A stretch of DNA of 64,000 nt, taken from NCBI RefSeq assembly GCF_039729015.1, contig NZ_CP155792.1, positions 206,001 through 270,000 of the forward strand, in the 5' to 3' direction. This stretch comes from Blastococcus sp. HT6-30 (lineage in GTDB: Bacteria; Actinomycetota; Actinomycetes; Mycobacteriales; Geodermatophilaceae). The notes beneath the pieces were generated by a model. That model did no database searches. It was not told the origin of the DNA and was given only the letters and a program-made list of their open reading frames with translations. The translations under genes and the position numbers were made by a program. Numbering within the stretch: position 1 is the first letter of the stretch; each line of letters opens with the position of its first letter. Of the stretch, positions 60,181 through 64,000 are shown piece by piece.

Positions 60181-60395
60181 TCAGACGTTCGTTCCGGTGA
60201 CCGAGGGATCGACCCGCGTGCGCGCCCCGCACGCAGGGCAGACCTCGGTGAGCCGGACCTTCGGGTCCCAGGCCATCTTGAGCCGGTCCCGCAGGCAGCG
60301 AATCCTGCGGGACTCGACCAACTGCGGTCTGCCGGTGCCGCGAGCCGGCACGCGTGGTTGGCCAGTCCCAGGACGATCCGTAGACGTGGGCTCAT
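60181..60395 (-). pseudogene. Frameshifted second copy of the zinc-ribbon gene
   Basis: MSPRLRIVLGLANHACRL matches the start of the 59022-59234 protein and, in the next frame, QLVESRRIRCLRDRLKMAWD with EVCPACGARTRV matches the rest. The break is a missing T in the second Cys codon of the first knuckle (near 60341), so the first knuckle and everything after are lost. Confidence 0.75.
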
Positions 60396-60497
60396 CGCCG
60401 CTGGTGGTCACAGCGCGTATTCGGCTGGGCAAGTCGCTTGCCCCTTGATCCGCCGATCGGCGGGGTGCAGAACAAATCGTCGATCTACATCGGATCC

Positions 60498-61400
60498 GCG
60501 CTTAGCGTCCAGCAAAGGTTTGCGGGGGAGTCACCCGGTTGCGGGACTGGCTCCTTCGACAGAATCGGGGAGGCGTCCCCGGGCGCGAGGAGGTGTGCGC
60601 TGGTGCGGTGGCCGGCTTGATCGGCGGGCTCAGGGATGACCGCGGTAATGCCCCGAGCCCGCAGGTGGCGCGGTGCCCGCGCGAGGAGTACGCCTTGTCC
60701 CCACGCAACGCGGTCGGGCGGGTCCGCGGTCGGCCTGGCCCCACCCGGGCAATGCGTAGGGCGGCCAGCAGTGGCAGCAGTTGGGTGTTGTCACCGGCCT
60801 GGCCGGGGGTCACCGCGATGAACAGCGGTCGGCCGCGGCCATCGACCAGGGCGTGGGTCTTGGTGGTCAGGCCTCCGCGAGATCGACCGATCCCGTGGTC
60901 GTCAGGCTCGATCCGCCGCCTTGCCGGAACTCTTGTCATTCGGTGGCGCCCCCTGTGTGGGACAGCGTCTTCGACGACGACCTCCCGCTCGGGCCGACCA
61001 GTCGCGCCGCGGTCGCGCCGTGCTGGTGGACCCGGGCGACGGTGGAGTCGACGCTGACCCGCCAATCCACGTCGCCCTCGGCGTCGGCCTGGGCCTGCAG
61101 GGCGGACAGGACCGGATCCCAGGTGCCGTCGACAGCGAAACGGTGGTGCCGTTTCCAGACCGTCTGCCACGGCCCGAACTCCGCCGGGAGATCACGCCAC
61201 GCGACGCCGGTGCGGTACCGGTGGATCGCCCCCTCGACCAGCCGACGGTGATCCCGCATCGGCCGTCCGCGAGCGCCCTTCACCGGCGGCAGCAGTGGCT
61301 CGACACGAGCCCACATCTCGTCACTGAGCACCGGCTCGCGCGTCATCCGTCCAGCATCGTCCCCGGTTCCCGCTTCATATTGGAGACACGCCCTAAGCGC
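60498..61400 (-). mobile_element. IS5-family (IS427-like) insertion sequence, defective
   Basis: About 0.9 kb, the normal size of this group. The 8-base sequence GCGCTTAG at 60498 and its complement at 61393 mark the two ends as inverted copies. The first ORF is at 60936-61346 and the second in another frame from about 61000 down to 60502, as in two-frame IS5 elements. The catalytic Asp residues are visible (VDSTVARVHQHGA and RGDKAYSSRG), but the end of the second ORF is frameshifted (GITAVIPEPADQAGHR appears in another frame) and the final Glu region is missing. Confidence 0.75.
60936..61346 (-). CDS. IS5-family transposase, first ORF
   Basis: 136 residues starting MTREPVLSDEMWARVEPLLPP, with the DUF4096-type N-terminal domain (GVAWRDLPAEFGPWQTVWKRHHRF) and the first catalytic Asp (VSVDSTVARVHQHGA). 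In active relatives a frameshift near its end joins it to the second ORF. Without the rest it cannot transpose. Confidence 0.8.
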   Translation of the reverse strand: MTREPVLSDEMWARVEPLLPPVKGARGRPMRDHRRLVEGAIHRYRTGVAWRDLPAEFGPWQTVWKRHHRFAVDGTWDPVLSALQAQADAEGDVDWRVSVDSTVARVHQHGATAARLVGPSGRSSSKTLSHTGGATE

Positions 61401-61511
61401 TGCCAGGGCCGGGTGCGATGATCGCCGATGGGGTGGGGCGATTTATCGGGTCTGGGCAGCACTCGCGAGACGGACGAGAAACGCCCACGTGATCGGCAGG
61501 TCGCCTTGCCA

Positions 61512-62579
61512 ATGCCTGTCCAGATACATAACCTCACGGACGTGACGCAGACGATTGCCACGTGGTACTACGAGCAGTCGGCTGGTGAGGGTGGAGAGTA
61601 CGCGCAGAATCCCGGAGATTCTAGCACTCAACATTTTAGGGACGTCTACCGACGTTGCATCGGAACATTCTTCGCGACCGCTCACCTACACAACCCAGAC
61701 GCGCAACTGCTACTGATTCTGAATCGACCCTGGGACACAAAGGCGAGTGAAACTGCTTTAGTCGTGCGCCGAATGCTTGACGCCCTGGGTGTTACTATGA
61801 CCGTAGTCGACTACTCTTACGCACCGCCCTCCACGTGGAATGCGGCCTGGCGAAATCAGTTCTTTGTTTACGACGCCCTAGTAGAGATCGAACGCTGGCT
61901 CAAGACAGATACTTCATCGGCTGTATTGCTAGACAGTGATGTCGTATGGACAGGCTTCGCTGTCGATGATTTTTGGAAAGATCTTGACCGGCGGGGGTCC
62001 TTGACCTATGCCATCGACTACCCGGTCGATTCCGATATCAACGGACTTTCGCGGCGGCAGTTGACCGCCCTGGCGAGCGATATCATCGTGCTGCCTGACC
62101 GGCACGTCGTCCGGTACTGCGGAGGGGAGTTCATCGCAGCCACGAGAGACAACCTGGCTGCGCTGAATGCGACTGCACGCGAACTCTGGCCGATCGTAAT
62201 GCGGCGCCACGTCGAGGGGCTAATAAACGTCCGTGAAGAGGCTCACCTCCTGAGCCTAGCCGTCATGCGTCTCGGCCTTGACGTGGGCGGAGGTAACGCC
62301 TATATCAAGAGACTTTGGACTCAGCCACTCAAGCCCCGAAACGTCACGGCAGACGATTCCAAGCTGGCGCTATGGCATGTTCCGGCAGAAAAGCGCTACG
62401 GATTGCGACGCCTTTACCGACAACTCTCCGCAAGCTACTTCAAAGGAGGCGCAATCACCCATGCTGTCGACAGCGCGCAACTCGCTAAACGCCTAGGCAT
62501 TCCGTACAACACCTTGGGCAAAACTGTCGCCGATGTAGGCGCAGCTGCCCGATCCCGACTAGTACACAAGCTTGGTTAG
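61512..62579 (+). CDS. Putative glycosyltransferase of a surface polysaccharide locus
   Basis: 355 residues from ATG 61512 (an in-frame ATG at 61428 is longer but lies in IS-flanking sequence). A nucleotide-diphospho-sugar transferase fold is suggested by AQLLLILNRPWDTKAS, LLDSDVVWTGF (a DxD-like motif) and the HLLSLAVMRLGLDVGGGN segment. I do not recognise the exact family. GC content is visibly lower than in the rest of the window and many codons end in A or T, so this gene and the two after it look transferred. It follows directly after the IS remnant. Confidence 0.6.
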   Translation: MPVQIHNLTDVTQTIATWYYEQSAGEGGEYAQNPGDSSTQHFRDVYRRCIGTFFATAHLHNPDAQLLLILNRPWDTKASETALVVRRMLDALGVTMTVVDYSYAPPSTWNAAWRNQFFVYDALVEIERWLKTDTSSAVLLDSDVVWTGFAVDDFWKDLDRRGSLTYAIDYPVDSDINGLSRRQLTALASDIIVLPDRHVVRYCGGEFIAATRDNLAALNATARELWPIVMRRHVEGLINVREEAHLLSLAVMRLGLDVGGGNAYIKRLWTQPLKPRNVTADDSKLALWHVPAEKRYGLRRLYRQLSASYFKGGAITHAVDSAQLAKRLGIPYNTLGKTVADVGAAARSRLVHKLG

Positions 62580-62709
62580 GCACCGTATCGCGCCACCGGG
62601 CTCTTCGCTCACCGGTAAGCTGGCCCCGGCTGCACTGCCTCAAGCGCATTGTTCACCGCGTGCTGGCCATCCATGATTTCACAACAGCGGCCGCTATGGA
62701 GATGTAGGC

Positions 62710-63675
62710 ATGGACGCTCTGCGAGCTGAGGCGACCGGTCAGGGTCATGGTCGCCGAGTCGCGAACACCGCCGGCGAGGTCGGCACTGAATGGTGCGGCC
62801 ACTCAAGTCCTCAGACGCCCTGCACAGGTGATGCTGCCCCTCGGCGCGTCCACAGTATTCTCGCGTGTCACAACCGTGCTCCCTTGACCGTGAGGGCAAT
62901 CCAGTCCGCCAGCCGGGCGGCAAAAGCTGCAGGGGTGGACATTGATTTCGTCGTGTATGACGACGGTTCGACGGATGGAACGGCCGTAGGACTTCAGGCA
63001 TTGCCTGAAGACATCATCGTCCTAACTGGCTCGGGCCATGCTTATTGGGCCAAGAGCATGTCAGTAGCGGAAAAATTCGTTCTGGACAGATGGTGGCGAA
63101 CCGACGACCTAATCTTATGGTTGAACGACGACACTGTCCTTGACGAAACAGGCCTTGGCCACCTCGTCCGGATGATGACAGAGCCAGGAGTCTGCGTTGG
63201 CGCCGTCCGTAGTAGCGGATCCGGAGTGCCGACTTACGGTGGATTCAAATCAGACGGTTGGCATCCGCTCGCGTTCAAGCCGGTCTACCCACAGGGCCAC
63301 CCAGCACCAGTGGACGCTTTCAACGGAAACGCGGTACTTGTATCCATGCGCACGGCATTGAGGGTCGGAGGCATCGACGGCGAATTCAGTCATGCACTAG
63401 CTGACATCGACTATGGACTCCGTTGCCGCAACCTTGGGGTGCCTGTGAAGTTGTCAGCAACCACCGTAGGCGTATGCGACACGAACCCGCCAGCGGACTC
63501 AACGCAGCCTGTTCTATCACGATGGCGCATGTACGTCGGGGTCAAGGGCGGCGGGCACTATAGTTCGATGCGTCGGTTTGTGCTGAGGCACGAGCCCAGT
63601 AAGTGGCCGTGGGCCATGATCGTAAGCTATATGGCTTGGTGGGCGAGGGCGGCCATGCGAGGGTTGGGAAGGTGA
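62710..63675 (+). CDS. Family 2 glycosyltransferase, rhamnosyltransferase-like
   Basis: 321 residues. The GT-A core begins at VHSILACHNRAPLTVRAIQS (about residue 47), with VVYDDGSTDGT, the metal motif LNDDTVLDE and the acceptor loop NAVLVSMRTALRVGGIDGEF followed by LADIDYGLRC. These fit soluble GT2 enzymes that add single sugars to lipid-linked intermediates. The first 45 residues are low in structure, so an internal start is possible. Lower GC, as in the neighbours; overlaps the next gene by four bases. Confidence 0.8.
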   Translation: MDALRAEATGQGHGRRVANTAGEVGTEWCGHSSPQTPCTGDAAPRRVHSILACHNRAPLTVRAIQSASRAAKAAGVDIDFVVYDDGSTDGTAVGLQALPEDIIVLTGSGHAYWAKSMSVAEKFVLDRWWRTDDLILWLNDDTVLDETGLGHLVRMMTEPGVCVGAVRSSGSGVPTYGGFKSDGWHPLAFKPVYPQGHPAPVDAFNGNAVLVSMRTALRVGGIDGEFSHALADIDYGLRCRNLGVPVKLSATTVGVCDTNPPADSTQPVLSRWRMYVGVKGGGHYSSMRRFVLRHEPSKWPWAMIVSYMAWWARAAMRGLGR

Positions 63676-64000
63676 TCGAAGTCGCCTGGCTTGCTTTCCT
63701 ACTCGGAGGCGCCGTGGTTGCAGCTGCACTGTTCACAGCCGGCGTGAGCAACTGGCCCACCTTGGGTCTGACCAGCTTGCTCGCTCCCGCGGTACTCGCG
63801 TGGGAGATGCCCGCGCCCCCGCCATTGTTCTCTGTAGGCGGTAGCAACGTATTCGCCTACGACTTGATCGCCGTCGCATTCGGCCTGGTTGCGCTCCAGA
63901 GGCGCGCAGTGATCGCGGCAAGCCTCGGCCGTGCGACCATCTGGCTCCAAGGGCTGGCGCTGCTTCTGGTCATCTCCACATTGCGCGGGTTAGTGGCGAA
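63672..64000 (+). CDS. Polytopic membrane protein, possible polysaccharide polymerase (partial)
   Basis: Starts with GTG at 63672, overlapping the glycosyltransferase stop (GTGA), and is cut by the window end after 109 codons. Three or four hydrophobic segments are visible (VAWLAFLLGGAVVAAALFTAG, LIAVAFGLVAL, LQGLALLLVISTLRGL). Position in a glycosyltransferase operon and the helix spacing suggest a Wzy-type polymerase or O-antigen ligase, but the diagnostic part is outside. Confidence 0.55.
   Translation, partial: MIEVAWLAFLLGGAVVAAALFTAGVSNWPTLGLTSLLAPAVLAWEMPAPPPLFSVGGSNVFAYDLIAVAFGLVALQRRAVIAASLGRATIWLQGLALLLVISTLRGLVA

Overview
This window looks like a chromosomal segment of a high-GC actinobacterium, most probably of the Geodermatophilaceae (Blastococcus/Geodermatophilus/Modestobacter type). 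GC-rich codon use, GTG starts, a class E sortase, MenB, glucosyl-3-phosphoglycerate synthase and a SpoIIE-type phosphatase all fit. The most specific clue is a formate dehydrogenase gene with an in-frame UAG where the catalytic selenocysteine belongs. Use of UAG for selenocysteine has been reported in Geodermatophilus and Blastococcus.

Layout. 0-6 kb: start of a serine hydrolase, HU, an EAL-CBS protein, a GAF/PAS/SpoIIE phosphatase and a TRIC-like membrane protein. 5.8-12.4 kb: fatty-acid module (ACOX-type dehydrogenase, TetR, thiolase, high-molecular-weight FabG, MaoC dehydratase), ending in a remnant of another acyl-CoA dehydrogenase. 12.4-21 kb: class E sortase with a 52-residue membrane partner, a DgcN-like DUF1611 gene and a dipeptide epimerase joined by an apparent deletion, then a five-gene peptide ABC transporter. 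21-34 kb: MFS exporter, tRNA-Ser(UGA), LysE exporter, geranylgeranyl-reductase-like oxidoreductase, LOG-like protein, MaoC protein, NUDIX, menB, TetR, Zn alcohol dehydrogenase, HAD phosphatase, GDPD, gpgS and small ORFs. 34.1-39.6 kb: fdhA(UAG)-fdhB-nrfD-like formate dehydrogenase operon. 40-41.6 kb: family 2 glycan synthase plus a 50-residue protein that is almost only a LAxTG sorting signal. 41.7-46.4 kb: ammonium transporter, TetR and glutamine-synthetase-like gene sharing four matching operators, plus an alpha/beta hydrolase. 46.5-50.1 kb: GNAT, SAM-decarboxylase-like protein and a membrane GGDEF-EAL protein. 51.4-56.2 kb: exopolysaccharide cluster (GT2 synthase, small membrane protein, polytopic membrane protein, NodB deacetylase, GH18 hydrolase). 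56.2-61.4 kb: decaying accessory DNA with duplicated, frameshifted genes, a vapBC pair with broken vapC, zinc-ribbon paralogues and an IS5-family remnant. 61.5-64 kb: lower-GC surface-polysaccharide genes running off the window.

The genes suggest three working units. The first is formate oxidation through a selenoenzyme whose selenocysteine is written UAG, with a SECIS-like hairpin right after it, while UAG also ends ordinary genes in the same window. The second is a nitrogen-assimilation regulon with a visible operator consensus, TTCGAT-N5-ATCGAA. The third is a poly-GlcNAc-like exopolysaccharide module in which the deacetylase and GH18 activities, fused in PgaB, are on separate convergent genes. 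It lies beside a c-di-GMP enzyme and between two same-orientation copies of an unknown gene. A palindrome with a constant 14-base arm and a covarying loop-proximal stem occurs three times between genes in the first half.
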